Source: an uncultured Draconibacterium sp. (GTDB lineage Bacteria; Bacteroidota; Bacteroidia; Bacteroidales; Prolixibacteraceae). Taken from it: a DNA stretch of 27,255 nucleotides. The stretch covers positions 1 to 27,255 of the forward strand of contig CANLMQ010000053.1 of NCBI GenBank assembly GCA_947492175.1. Direction: 5' to 3'. A model generated the notes under the pieces. It was not told the origin of the DNA. It worked only from the letters and a program-made list of their open reading frames with translations, and ran no database searches. Both the position numbers and the translations under genes were made by a program. Below are positions 7,826 to 16,299 of this stretch, piece after piece. The number at the start of each line of letters is the position of its first letter. The stretch's first letter is position 1.

Positions 7826-8311
7826 TTATTTGACTTTTTCTTTTATAAAAGTATCCAAAGATTTGTTCTCGTAATGAATGGATTTTATCGATTCCTGAAT
7901 AGCTCTTTTATTCATCATCTTAAACACAAAAGACCTTTTATATTCCTCCAAATTTTCTAATGATTTCCATTGGTACATTCCTTGCCAATAACCATTTTTA
8001 TAATTAACCGCATATATTTTTTTGACAAATCCCGGAAATCCGGTTATCAGGAGCATTGGAACGATTGATGTTAGTTTATTTGCCTTATGAGATAAATGCG
8101 AAAATTTAAAACTCACTATAAACACTGTAAATTGAGTATTAAAATCAACTTTCTTTTTTGTTGCATGCCTAAATATCTGAAAGTTTGAATTGTCATCCAT
8201 CTCAATAATTTGATCCATATATACATTTGATAATCGTAGCCGTCCAATTATTAACCAACATATGGAAATTAGTAAGCAGGTTAATGGATGTTTTCTTAAT
8301 TTGCGCGCCAT
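7826..8311 (-). CDS. YdhR/ABM-like ferredoxin-fold protein, function unknown
   Basis: The protein has 161 residues. A hydrophobic stretch near the N terminus (about 10-24) precedes a soluble domain. The second half contains GFPGFVKKIYAVNYKNG and a following segment ending in MYQWKSLENLEEYKRS. That pattern recalls small dimeric alpha-beta barrel proteins of the YdhR/antibiotic-biosynthesis-monooxygenase type, in which a conserved tryptophan and a YxxS segment recur. No catalytic residue can be assigned. It is in line with the 2TM and polyferredoxin genes (gap 49 bases to the 2TM gene) and is probably co-transcribed with them. The fold assignment is by pattern only; the gene itself is well supported by length, spacing and strand. 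Confidence 0.6.
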   Translation of the reverse strand: MARKLRKHPLTCLLISICWLIIGRLRLSNVYMDQIIEMDDNSNFQIFRHATKKKVDFNTQFTVFIVSFKFSHLSHKANKLTSIVPMLLITGFPGFVKKIYAVNYKNGYWQGMYQWKSLENLEEYKRSFVFKMMNKRAIQESIKSIHYENKSLDTFIKEKVK

Positions 8312-8360
8312 AATACTTTGTCAGTTGAGTTTTTAGTATTGTTTTCCGTTTCTTTTTAGA

Positions 8361-8594
8361 TCAATTGCTCCTTGTGCTTGTATTTCCAGAATAAAAGACT
8401 TTTAAAGCATGAAGAATGATGCCGATTCCCCAGCCCAAAAGAGGCCACTTAAACCAGATATAACTGGGAGTTAGTGTCAAGTTAATAATTGCAAGAATTG
8501 CATTTACTACGATGTAATTGATGATGTGAATACGAAATTCAACTTTTGCTTTTGCCTTGTTTAGGCCTGTTTGCTGTGATTTTTGATTATTCAT
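8361..8594 (-). CDS. 2TM-domain membrane protein
   Basis: This small protein (77 residues) has two hydrophobic helices (about 24-45 and 47-70). It closely fits the 2TM domain family: a charged start followed by FRIHIINYIVVNAILAIINL, then WFKWPLLGWGIGIILHALKVF. In other Bacteroidota this domain occurs alone or fused to LytTR regulators and histidine kinases; its role is not known. It lies 22 bases after the polyferredoxin gene in the same orientation, so it probably belongs to that operon. Confidence 0.85.
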   Translation of the reverse strand: MNNQKSQQTGLNKAKAKVEFRIHIINYIVVNAILAIINLTLTPSYIWFKWPLLGWGIGIILHALKVFYSGNTSTRSN

Positions 8595-8616
8595 TTTGAT
8601 TATTTTAAAAGATTAA

Positions 8617-9333
8617 TTATTGAAACTTTAGTTTTATGCAACCCTTATTACAAACATCCGCGCAATTGCCACACAGAATACATTCGGAATCTTCCATTTT
8701 ATTAGTCATGATCATGTTTTCGACATCAAGCCCCATCAAGCAATTTTTTGTACACTTTTTACAATTAATACAGGGACTATCTGTTTTGGCTAATTTCAGA
8801 GACGGGGTTTTTAACAGGATTCTAATTTTATTCCCGAGAATCATAAAAGGGGCAATCCAACAAATGTGTCTGCAAAAAGATCTTTTACCAACTATAAACT
8901 GAGCTGTGAGTAACACGAATAGTACACACATATAAGCTATAGCTGTGTAGATACTTCCAAGAGAAAAACCATGGTTTGTTCTAAAAATGGGGTTTATTTC
9001 CTGATATCCCCCCCGACGCATTGCAACAATAATGATGGAGATAACCCAGGGAACCCAAATAAACCACTTTATGATTCTTCCTTTTATCGCAAACTTCTTT
9101 TTTAGGGGCGATAATATTTCTTGTGCACTACCTAAAGGGCAGGCCCATGAACAGAAGGCCCGGCCAAAAAACAATGATCCCACAAATAGCAGAATAAACA
9201 TAAAGAAGCTTCCGCATATAATTCCTTTGGCACTGGCATCGACAATGACATAGGGTGAAAAATAAACAAAGGTGGCCGGGAACAGGAAAAATGATATGGA
9301 TGATATCCGTTTTCTAAGTATTTGTCGTTTCAT
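8617..9333 (-). CDS. Membrane polyferredoxin, NapH/NosR-C-like 4Fe-4S protein
   Basis: This is a 238-residue inner-membrane electron-transfer protein. Hydrophobic helices lie at about 12-32, 37-57, 89-105 and 128-148. Two membrane-proximal cysteine pairs follow the NapH pattern: C61-x3-C65-P (FCSWACP) and C154-x3-C158 (FCRHIC). The C-terminal domain carries two 4Fe-4S binding motifs, C188/C191/C194/C198 and C218/C221/C224/C228. The second ends CNKGC rather than the usual CP. Such proteins pass quinol electrons to periplasmic or cytoplasmic oxidoreductases. No nap, nos or rnf partner is nearby, so the acceptor is unknown. It is 11 bases downstream of the 74-residue gene. Confidence 0.88.
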   Translation of the reverse strand: MKRQILRKRISSISFFLFPATFVYFSPYVIVDASAKGIICGSFFMFILLFVGSLFFGRAFCSWACPLGSAQEILSPLKKKFAIKGRIIKWFIWVPWVISIIIVAMRRGGYQEINPIFRTNHGFSLGSIYTAIAYMCVLFVLLTAQFIVGKRSFCRHICWIAPFMILGNKIRILLKTPSLKLAKTDSPCINCKKCTKNCLMGLDVENMIMTNKMEDSECILCGNCADVCNKGCIKLKFQ

Positions 9334-9344
9334 GATTTCCAGGT

Positions 9345-9569
9345 TTATTTGATTTGTTTATCGGGATTAACAGATATCAGTTTTAGGTTTAAGTCCCTAA
9401 TTTGATTCAATAGTCCATGTAAAGCCGACTGGTCCGGTAATTCTCCTGTCAATATTGTAGAGTCCCCATCGTAGTTGATTTCCATCGCCCCGAACCATTC
9501 TGCCCATTCTATATCAATACGGCCTTTTATTACAATTTGAAATCGGTCCATGTCTATACTTTTTATCAT
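9345..9569 (-). CDS. Small conserved protein of unknown function (74 aa)
   Basis: The ATG follows the SDR stop directly (TAG then ATG, no spacer), so it is translated as part of that operon. The protein contains QIVIKGRIDIEWAEWFGAM, then a DGD-TILTGELPDQSALHGLL segment and RDLNLKLISVN. I recall similar short proteins beside oxidoreductase genes in other bacteria, but know no name or function. It has no signal peptide, membrane segment or cysteines. An internal start at the following methionine (MDRFQIV) is possible. Confidence 0.65.
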   Translation of the reverse strand: MIKSIDMDRFQIVIKGRIDIEWAEWFGAMEINYDGDSTILTGELPDQSALHGLLNQIRDLNLKLISVNPDKQIK

Positions 9570-10427
9570 CTATTTATAAATGGCTTTGTAAATCATATTA
9601 TCTCTCATTGATCGGGGAAAGCGGGCAAATATTTTCATTTTCTTCGCACCAGGACCTGCCAAATATTGAGCTTTTGGTTTTGGATTGCTTAATGATTCTG
9701 TAATTACTTTTGCAACTTCCACAGCTTCGATACATGGAAGGTTTTTTACTTCCCTATCGAAATACTCCATTTGCGTTGAGTAGAGTTTTGCTGTTTCGGG
9801 CTGAGCCTGGTCAATCATTTTTTCTCTTTCATCCATTATCTTTCCCAATACATTTGTATTTATCTTGCCGGGTACAACAACCGAAACCTTTACTCCAAAA
9901 GGCCTTAGTTCAACCCGGAGTGAATCGGAAATAGCCTGAACAGCAAATTTGGAAGCGGCATATACACTTTTATCGGGAATGGCAAGCAGCCCATGGCCGG
10001 AACTTATATTTATAATTCGCCCCTTTGTATTTCTAATAAGGGGTAAGAAAGTTTTTGTTACCAGGATTAAACCACTGATATTAACATCCAATAACATTTT
10101 TATATTTGAGTAAGGAATCAATTCCAGTGGCCCGTTAAGGGAGACTCCTGCGTTATTTACCAAACTAAAGGCATATCCTTCGGTTTCTGTTTTTATTTGC
10201 TGATAAGCTTTGTTCACCGCTTCTTCATCACACACATCCATTATTACCGGAGTCAGGTTTGATGATGCAGCTTTAATGAGTTTTTGTTTATCAGCTTCTT
10301 TGCGCACACTTGCATATACTTGATATCCTGCTTTGTCAAGATAAAGGGCAGTTGCATATCCAATTCCTGTTGAAGCACCAGTTATAAGAACTGCTTGTTT
10401 TTTGTTTGTATTATTTTCTGTTTTCAT
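9570..10427 (-). CDS. Short-chain dehydrogenase/reductase (SDR), classical type
   Basis: This is a 285-residue cytoplasmic NAD(P)-dependent oxidoreductase. The Rossmann motif TGASTGIG is at about 16-23, NNAG at 91-94, the catalytic serine in INISSGHG (142-143), and Y156-x3-K160 in YAASK. A PG motif follows in VVVPGKINT. The C-terminal part has the length of SDRs acting on hydrophobic or acyl substrates, but the substrate cannot be told. It appears to be the first gene of an operon running to 7826 or 6309. A -7 box lies 32-39 bases upstream, directly after the terminator of the preceding unit. Confidence 0.9.
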   Translation of the reverse strand: MKTENNTNKKQAVLITGASTGIGYATALYLDKAGYQVYASVRKEADKQKLIKAASSNLTPVIMDVCDEEAVNKAYQQIKTETEGYAFSLVNNAGVSLNGPLELIPYSNIKMLLDVNISGLILVTKTFLPLIRNTKGRIINISSGHGLLAIPDKSVYAASKFAVQAISDSLRVELRPFGVKVSVVVPGKINTNVLGKIMDEREKMIDQAQPETAKLYSTQMEYFDREVKNLPCIEAVEVAKVITESLSNPKPKAQYLAGPGAKKMKIFARFPRSMRDNMIYKAIYK

Positions 10428-10458
10428 TTTATTTCTGTTTTATGAATTATTTCTAAAT

Positions 10459-10466
10459 CAAAATTA
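10459..10466 (-). promoter_or_regulatory. Putative -7 box for the SDR operon
   Basis: The minus strand reads TAATTTTG (TAnnTTTG) 32 to 39 bases before the SDR ATG and just past the terminator of the acyltransferase unit. The nearest upstream TTTG is only 15 bases away, shorter than the usual spacing, so the -33 element is uncertain. Confidence 0.4.
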
Positions 10467-10482
10467 CCATCTACCCACCAAC

Positions 10483-10520
10483 AAAAAATCATCCCTGAGG
10501 ATGATTTGGAAGGATGATTT
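10483..10520 (-). terminator. Three-armed terminator, copy A (38-base repeat)
   Basis: On the minus strand two tandem copies of AAATCATCC (10512-10520 and 10499-10507, spacer TTCC) are followed by loop TCAG, one complementary arm GGATGATTT (10486-10494) and a T-run. Either 5' arm can pair with the single 3' arm. The nearer one makes a 9-bp hairpin with a 4-base loop and a U-tract, an intrinsic terminator. It starts 13 bases past the acyltransferase stop. The whole 38 bases are identical to 13577-13614. Confidence 0.8.
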
Positions 10521-10532
10521 TTGTATAATCCA

Positions 10533-11666
10533 CTATTTCTTTTCCAGTGCTTTCATACCAAAAACGAATCGCAAGGCATTCACTCTTTTTATGATCTGAT
10601 ACAATAGGATTGTGGAGACCAAAGAGCTAATGAAAATAATTAGGAATTTAGTTAATATGCCTAAATCGGTAGAGACGACATAAAATCCTATCACTATAAT
10701 CACCGTTTGATGAAGTATATAGAAAGGAAGTATACCTGTGTTGAGTTTGCTTAAATACTTACTGTTAAAATTCAACTTACGTTGGCTCAGACCAAAGAAG
10801 AACAGCACCCAGGAATAGGAAGAAGTAATGCGAATGCATGCATTAATTATAGAAATAAGTATCGTTTCTCTCTGGTTTATCTCCGGGTAATGGGTAAAAA
10901 TATACCATGATGAGGCAGCACCCAATATAAGAAACAGGTAGGTGTATTTCTTTACCAGGCTTCTGTAATTATCAAATACCATAAAAAAGTATCCTACCAG
11001 GAAGAACATGCTGTATTGGAAGAAATCAGCCCAACTAAGATAATCCCCATGTGTCGGCCTTAACCAAACTTCTGTCAGAATTACTGGAAGAATAAAGACA
11101 AACAGGCCCATCAAATTTCGGGAGAAGAACTTTAATGATTTACTAAGAAAATTGGGTTTGCTAATAGCTTTTACCAGTGGTAAGTAAACCAGTGTCATCA
11201 CAAAAAGAAATGCCAGGTACCAGATGTGCAAACCTAAATGTCCTGTCCATTCCAGGGTTGCACCCGGGTGGTGTTCCATTAGTCCCGTAGGATATCCCTT
11301 AATGAATTCTGCAAAACGGCCGGTAAACCAATTATTTTGAAGAAATTCGTAATATTTCTGCGGCGGAACCAGTAAAACGATTCCAAAAAGGTAAGGAACG
11401 ATGAGCCGGGTAAACCGGTCTTTTATAAATGCTCCTTTACGGGATTTTAGTGCGAAATAGGTGCCTACACCGGAAATAAAGAAAATAAGATGCATACGCC
11501 ATTCATGGGTGAATCCCACTAAAATATTTGCCAGCATACTGTGTTCTTCATTTTTTAGGTGCCATCCATAATCATCAAAGAATCTTGCTGAATGGAAAAT
11601 AAACAACAAACCAAAAGCCAATACTCTTAGCCAGTCCAGGTAATATAATCGCTCATTATTCTTCAT
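10533..11666 (-). CDS. Membrane acyltransferase (acyltransferase-3 family)
   Basis: This is a 377-residue polytopic inner-membrane protein with about ten hydrophobic helices. It opens with ERLYYLDWLRVLAFGLLF and has a HSARFF segment, the typical start of the acyltransferase-3/OpgC-like family; the early histidine (about residue 25) is the likely catalytic base. A second motif, MHLIFFISGVGTYFAL, follows at about 58-73. The family transfers acyl groups to sugars, lipids or peptides at the membrane. The start overlaps the nitroreductase stop by four bases (ATGA), so the two are translationally coupled. It ends the three-gene unit and is followed by terminator copy A. The acceptor is unknown. Confidence 0.88.
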   Translation of the reverse strand: MKNNERLYYLDWLRVLAFGLLFIFHSARFFDDYGWHLKNEEHSMLANILVGFTHEWRMHLIFFISGVGTYFALKSRKGAFIKDRFTRLIVPYLFGIVLLVPPQKYYEFLQNNWFTGRFAEFIKGYPTGLMEHHPGATLEWTGHLGLHIWYLAFLFVMTLVYLPLVKAISKPNFLSKSLKFFSRNLMGLFVFILPVILTEVWLRPTHGDYLSWADFFQYSMFFLVGYFFMVFDNYRSLVKKYTYLFLILGAASSWYIFTHYPEINQRETILISIINACIRITSSYSWVLFFFGLSQRKLNFNSKYLSKLNTGILPFYILHQTVIIVIGFYVVSTDLGILTKFLIIFISSLVSTILLYQIIKRVNALRFVFGMKALEKK

Positions 11667-12541
11667 AACATTTTGTTAATTTTATGTTTATTACGTTTAA
11701 TTGTTCTTTTATATCGGTACTTTGGATAACCAACGACAACAGACATAATCGCTTCATTATCATCAGGAATCTGAAAAATCTGTTTTAACTTTTTATTTCT
11801 ATTTATCGCAGGTATAACACACTCAATCATAGTTGCTCCAAGTCCGAGTGCATGTGCAGTAAGCATAATATAGGTTGCATATATTATTCCGTTATTGGTG
11901 TGTGCTTCGGCATCTTTAGCTGCATGTATGGTTATTATTGCTGGTGCGCCTCTTGTTATACCGTCTCCGTTATCGAGATTATATATTCCACTCTTAGCGA
12001 TTGGATATATGTGATTTTTTACGGTTTGAAAATCTTCCTTCCCTGCAAATAATTTGAGAAATATTGAAGCAATCGGACTTTCAATCATTTTTTCAATTCC
12101 ATGAAAGAAGTCCGAAACTAAAGGCAAAGCTGATTCAATGGTTTCCCGGTTGTTTATAATGCTGATTTCCATCTTCTCGGGAGAAGCACCATAAGGTGCG
12201 AAGGATACAGCATCCACAATTTCATCAATCAATTCATCACTAACCGCTTTCTTTTTAAAGGTGCGGACAGATCTTCTGCTACTCAGGGTATTCATAAAAT
12301 CTTTATTATCTAATTTTTCAGAAGTGAATTCGATGAAGTCTTTTTCATAGGATAGACCTTTTACATGTATTGCCTTAGTCGGACAAACAGCCATGCATTG
12401 GCCACATTCCAGGCAAAGTTGTTCTCTTTCCTGTTTAAATTGAGCATTGCCATTTTGTCCGATAATGTTATTTGGACAAATTTCTGCGCATATTCCACAG
12501 TTTTTACAAAGTGATTGATTTATTGTGTTTTGCATTGCCAT
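11663..12541 (-). CDS. Ferredoxin-nitroreductase fusion protein
   Basis: The protein has 292 residues. The N terminus (1-60) is a two-cluster ferredoxin domain with C12/C15/C18/C22 and C43/C46/C49/C53, both ending in CP. A nitroreductase domain follows, beginning at SSRRSVRTFKKK (about 86-97), where the conserved RRSxRxF segment binds FMN, and containing YGASPEKMEIS. The fusion would pass electrons from the iron-sulfur clusters to FMN and so reduce nitro, quinone or other unsaturated substrates under low-potential conditions. It overlaps the NmrA-like gene upstream by 22 bases (a start at a second Met two codons later is possible) and the acyltransferase downstream by four. The layout is common in anaerobes. 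Confidence 0.9.
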   Translation of the reverse strand: MAMQNTINQSLCKNCGICAEICPNNIIGQNGNAQFKQEREQLCLECGQCMAVCPTKAIHVKGLSYEKDFIEFTSEKLDNKDFMNTLSSRRSVRTFKKKAVSDELIDEIVDAVSFAPYGASPEKMEISIINNRETIESALPLVSDFFHGIEKMIESPIASIFLKLFAGKEDFQTVKNHIYPIAKSGIYNLDNGDGITRGAPAIITIHAAKDAEAHTNNGIIYATYIMLTAHALGLGATMIECVIPAINRNKKLKQIFQIPDDNEAIMSVVVGYPKYRYKRTIKRNKHKINKML

Positions 12542-13389
12542 GTTTTTTGATTCTTAAAAAATTCTGATAGTGTGTGTTTGCCATATTTTGGGGCAATCAT
12601 ATCCATCGCTAAAACCGTAAAGAAGAATTCCATTGGGCCGTAGGTTTTTGAAGAGGTAAATGTTCTTGCAAACCACAATATCATCTTTCGAATCCATTCC
12701 GGCATATAATGCACCTTTGCTTTTTTATTGAAAGTGTTAAATGCCAGTTCAACAATTTGTTTGTGTGTAAATACTTCCGGACCACCAACTTCAATAGTTT
12801 TTTCATCAACATCGATAGCATTTACACAAACCTCTGCCAGGTCTTCTCCATGAATGGGATTCATTTTATAATTTCCATCACCAAACAATTCTGCTTTTCC
12901 TTTTTTTGCCATTTTCAGAAACTCGTTCATATCTGAGAAAAAGCCATTTGGGCGGATAATACAATAATCCATTCCACTGTTTATCAGTTCTTGTACAAAA
13001 AGCTCTTTTGCATGGCACATTTTGAGATGCGTTAGCCTGTCGGCATTAAAGGCTGAAACATAGATGAACTTTTTCACTCCGGCTTTCTTAGCCTCGATCA
13101 AGAGGTTGAGGTTTGCCTGATAATCGACATCCATATAGGTGAGACCGTCTTTTTGTTTTGTAATACCAACGGTACTGATAAGTACGTCAATATCATCCAT
13201 TGTTGCAGACAACGTTTCCGGTTTGGTAATTTCAGCAACTATGATTTTAGCCCAATCCAGGTTACCCGGAATTTTAGTTTGATTTCTTACTAAAATTGTT
13301 GTGGGATATTGGTGTTTCGTCAATTCTTTAGCAACTTGTTTTCCCAAATATCCTGTTGCCCCTACAAGTAAAATTCTTTTGTTTTCCAT
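12520..13389 (-). CDS. NmrA-like atypical SDR / NAD(P)H-binding protein
   Basis: This is a 289-residue cytoplasmic protein with the atypical SDR nucleotide-binding motif GATGYLG (10-16) in an N-terminal beta strand. Later segments ISTVGITKQ, FIYVSAFNAD and IIRPNGFFSDM fit the NmrA/epimerase-like group. The classical YxxxK is not obvious, which is normal for this group. Members act as NAD(P)H sensors or as quinone or flavin-type oxidoreductases. It is first in a unit with the ferredoxin-nitroreductase and acyltransferase genes. The gap upstream (to 13573) holds no gene, so its promoter should lie there; TACTTTG at 13553-13559 on the minus strand is one base short of the -7 consensus. Confidence 0.85.
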   Translation of the reverse strand: MENKRILLVGATGYLGKQVAKELTKHQYPTTILVRNQTKIPGNLDWAKIIVAEITKPETLSATMDDIDVLISTVGITKQKDGLTYMDVDYQANLNLLIEAKKAGVKKFIYVSAFNADRLTHLKMCHAKELFVQELINSGMDYCIIRPNGFFSDMNEFLKMAKKGKAELFGDGNYKMNPIHGEDLAEVCVNAIDVDEKTIEVGGPEVFTHKQIVELAFNTFNKKAKVHYMPEWIRKMILWFARTFTSSKTYGPMEFFFTVLAMDMIAPKYGKHTLSEFFKNQKTWQCKTQ

Positions 13390-13576
13390 GATAATTCAAT
13401 TCATTGATTACTAATTCTTTAAGGATTATAAAAACCCAGTTTGTCAAACCCAAAAAAATCCAGTAGCATGATTTAAGTAACCAGTTGTTGTGTAGAGTAG
13501 TGTATCTTGCCAGATTCCTCATGGTTCAATTTTTTGTGTTAATTTTCTGAATCAAAGTACGGGAGGAGTGGGCAAA

Positions 13577-13614
13577 AAAAAATCATCCCTGAGGATGATT
13601 TGGAAGGATGATTT
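13577..13614 (-). terminator. Three-armed terminator, copy B (38-base repeat)
   Basis: This is identical over 38 bases to 10483-10520, with two tandem AAATCATCC arms, the TCAG loop and one GGATGATTT arm on the minus strand. Here the T-run is nine long (complement of 13574-13582). It starts 17 bases past the stop of the large LuxR-family gene and precedes the NmrA-like unit. Confidence 0.85.
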
Positions 13615-13630
13615 AACAGCACAAAAAGTT

Positions 13631-16282
13631 TTAGCGCAAAAGCCCTTTTTCTTTGGCTATAGAAACAGCTTCAACTCTATTTTTGGCTTCAAGTTTTAAC
13701 AGAATATTTCTAACATGGGTTTTAACGGTTGTAATTGAAATGTAAAGCGCCTCTGCAATTTCCTGGTTTGTCAGGTTTTCAGCAATAAGTTTTAATGTGT
13801 CCAGCTCCCGGCTGCTCAAAGCATCGTTTGAAATAATGGCAGGCACCATTTTTTCTTTTTCAAACACACGCAATAGTTTGTTTATGTACTCAACATCAAC
13901 TTTGTTAAACTGAGTGTTGGCTTTGGTGCTTATTAATTGTTTGATTTCTTTTAACAAGGCTTCTATTTCAGAGCCATCATTTAAATACATTCGGATTAAG
14001 CCGGCACTTTGTGTTTTTAGGATTGCCTGTAACAGATAATCGATAGCTTCATACTCTTTATGAATCAGGGAATGAGCTTTCGCCTGAAGAATCTCAACCT
14101 CGGCAAGTAATCCGTAGCCCTTCTCAGCCTTTAGTTCTTCTGCAACTTCCTGTAGCATATCTAAAGCATCCAGTATTTTCCCTTGTTCAATCTGATACCG
14201 TGCCCTGCTAATACTAAATAGAATGTATTCGAAGGCGTGGTTTTTATCTGCTTCAATATCCTTATCAAAAAGCGGTTGAAGCTTATCTTGTTTATTGGTT
14301 ATTAGGTACAATTTGCACTTTAACGAATCTGCCAGTTCACTTAGGTATTTCGCAACCTGTTTGTAAGGTATGGCATCCAGTTCTTCTACAATGTTAATCG
14401 CCTTGTTATATTCTCCTGCCAAATAATAAGCTTCTGCGAGAAGATAGGTACAACTTGTAATAAAAAGTTGGTTCGTTGATTTTTTTGATAGTTCGTAGCC
14501 ACGAACGCTTTTTTGAAGCCCCTCTTCAATTTGATTAATATGTATCAGAAAATTACCAACCTTACAGTACAAAATTGAAGATAAGAGTTCAGTACTAAAA
14601 CTATTATTTGAGCCAGTTGCATTCAGTTTGTCCAGCAAATCCTTACTTTCCGTATAAGCCCCGGAAAAATCTCCCAGCGTCCATAATACGAAAGAAGATC
14701 TGATCCGGTTTACCATTTCAAAATAGATAAGTTGGGGCACTGCAGCTCTCTTTGCTGCCTGATCAAAAGATTCATAACTTTTGATTAACTCAAATCTAAG
14801 ACGATGAATTTCTCCCAGAGACAGAAAAGCAAGTATATTCCAATAGTCAACATCTTCCTTAATATGCTGGAGTTCTAATTCAGAATATGTAAATACAGAT
14901 TCAATATCGCCGGTTAATACCTTAAGATTATTTATACAAACATGGACCATTGCTAATTCGGCCTTGTCGGTAGTATGGTTTTTTAGCAGATATATTAAAC
15001 TTGCTGCCTGCTCGATGTGCCCCGACTGAAACAGAATCCAAAAGTAATTTAAGCAAAGATCTACATTTTCAATTAACTCTTCGTGTGTAAACTTTCCTCC
15101 AAATTGGAGTATCGTTTGATATTGTGAAGTTTTCCACAGGTGATCAATAACGTTGGCAAAATGATTTAATGCCTTTTGTATATCACCGGCTGCAAGTGCA
15201 TGCTCAAGAGCAAAAACAAGTTGATCATTATTCTCAAACCATTGACTGGCATTGCTATGAAGTTCAGGGATTCTATCCTTAAGTTGTACTTTTAGCCGAT
15301 GCTGAAGCAAATTGGCAAACAGATGATGGTAACGAAACCAGTTCCTTTCATTGTCTAATGGAATAATGAACATGTTATTTCTTTCAAAAAGTTCAATTAT
15401 TTCCTGTCCATTATTGATATTAAGTACATGATTGCAAAGAGATGCATTAAACTGGCTTAATACAGAGGTACATAAAAGAAACTCCCTTAACTCCTGGGAT
15501 TGTTGTTGAAGAACTTCCTCAATCAGATAATCCACTATATACCGATTATCACCTTTGAGTTTTTTTACAAATTCGCTAATATCTTCTTTGCCCTGCAAGG
15601 ATAGAGCTGTTAGTTGCAGTCCTGCAATCCATCCTTCTGTTTTTGATTCCAGATTTTTGGCATCTTCAATGGTCAAATTGATATTTAAACTCTTTTTAAA
15701 AAAATCATAGATGTTATTCGAATTAAAACATAAATCGGATAAACGGATATCTGTAACCAACTGCTGGCTTCTTAGACGAGCCAAAGGAATTGAAGGATCT
15801 GAACGTGTTATGAGTACAATGTGAATATTGTCGGGCAAATTATTCAGCAGAAAAGTAACGAGCTGGTTGATTTGCTGGTTTTCTATTAAATGATAATCGT
15901 CGAATATGATGTAAAAATGCTCTTGCACCTCGTACATATCGTTGATAATTGGTGTGGCAATGGTTTCGAAAGAAGGACTACTGTTCGATTCTATCAGTTT
16001 TAATGCTTCTGCTCCAACGTTTTTATGTACAGTCTGAATACCTGCAATCGTATATTGTAAGAAATTATTTATTTCATTGTCTGACCTGTCAATTGAATAC
16101 CAGGCATACGTCAAACAACTAATGTCGACCCATTGACTTATTACAGTGCTTTTACCATATCCTGCTGGCGCGGAAACCAGTGTTAATTTCTTTTCTTTAC
16201 CATTTTCCAGTTTATCAATGAGTTCCTTTCGAACGATTAATTTAGAAGTCGGATTTGGTTTATTTAGTTTTGTTTTAAGCAT
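13631..16282 (-). CDS. MalT-like large LuxR-family (LAL) transcriptional regulator
   Basis: The protein has 883 residues, the usual size for MalT/LAL regulators. A STAND-type NTPase is at the N terminus with Walker A APAGYGKST (38-46) and a Walker B-like IIFDDYH (about 124-130). A long alpha-helical TPR-like sensor region spans about 340-800. The LuxR helix-turn-helix occupies 820-883 (LSSRELDTLKLIAE, NQEIAEALYISITTVKTHV). In this family an effector and ATP trigger oligomerisation and promoter activation. It lies directly upstream of the NmrA-nitroreductase-acyltransferase unit on the same strand, separated by terminator copy B, so that unit is a natural first candidate target. An inverted repeat flanked by direct repeats sits 27 bases before its start (16300-16336). 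Confidence 0.92.
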   Translation of the reverse strand: MLKTKLNKPNPTSKLIVRKELIDKLENGKEKKLTLVSAPAGYGKSTVISQWVDISCLTYAWYSIDRSDNEINNFLQYTIAGIQTVHKNVGAEALKLIESNSSPSFETIATPIINDMYEVQEHFYIIFDDYHLIENQQINQLVTFLLNNLPDNIHIVLITRSDPSIPLARLRSQQLVTDIRLSDLCFNSNNIYDFFKKSLNINLTIEDAKNLESKTEGWIAGLQLTALSLQGKEDISEFVKKLKGDNRYIVDYLIEEVLQQQSQELREFLLCTSVLSQFNASLCNHVLNINNGQEIIELFERNNMFIIPLDNERNWFRYHHLFANLLQHRLKVQLKDRIPELHSNASQWFENNDQLVFALEHALAAGDIQKALNHFANVIDHLWKTSQYQTILQFGGKFTHEELIENVDLCLNYFWILFQSGHIEQAASLIYLLKNHTTDKAELAMVHVCINNLKVLTGDIESVFTYSELELQHIKEDVDYWNILAFLSLGEIHRLRFELIKSYESFDQAAKRAAVPQLIYFEMVNRIRSSFVLWTLGDFSGAYTESKDLLDKLNATGSNNSFSTELLSSILYCKVGNFLIHINQIEEGLQKSVRGYELSKKSTNQLFITSCTYLLAEAYYLAGEYNKAINIVEELDAIPYKQVAKYLSELADSLKCKLYLITNKQDKLQPLFDKDIEADKNHAFEYILFSISRARYQIEQGKILDALDMLQEVAEELKAEKGYGLLAEVEILQAKAHSLIHKEYEAIDYLLQAILKTQSAGLIRMYLNDGSEIEALLKEIKQLISTKANTQFNKVDVEYINKLLRVFEKEKMVPAIISNDALSSRELDTLKLIAENLTNQEIAEALYISITTVKTHVRNILLKLEAKNRVEAVSIAKEKGLLR

Positions 16283-16299
16283 TAATGCAAATTAGTAAA

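Noticed and set aside
13328..13522. 64-codon minus-strand ORF at the start of the NmrA-like gene
   Set aside because: It overlaps the true gene start in another frame and otherwise covers promoter DNA; no family features.
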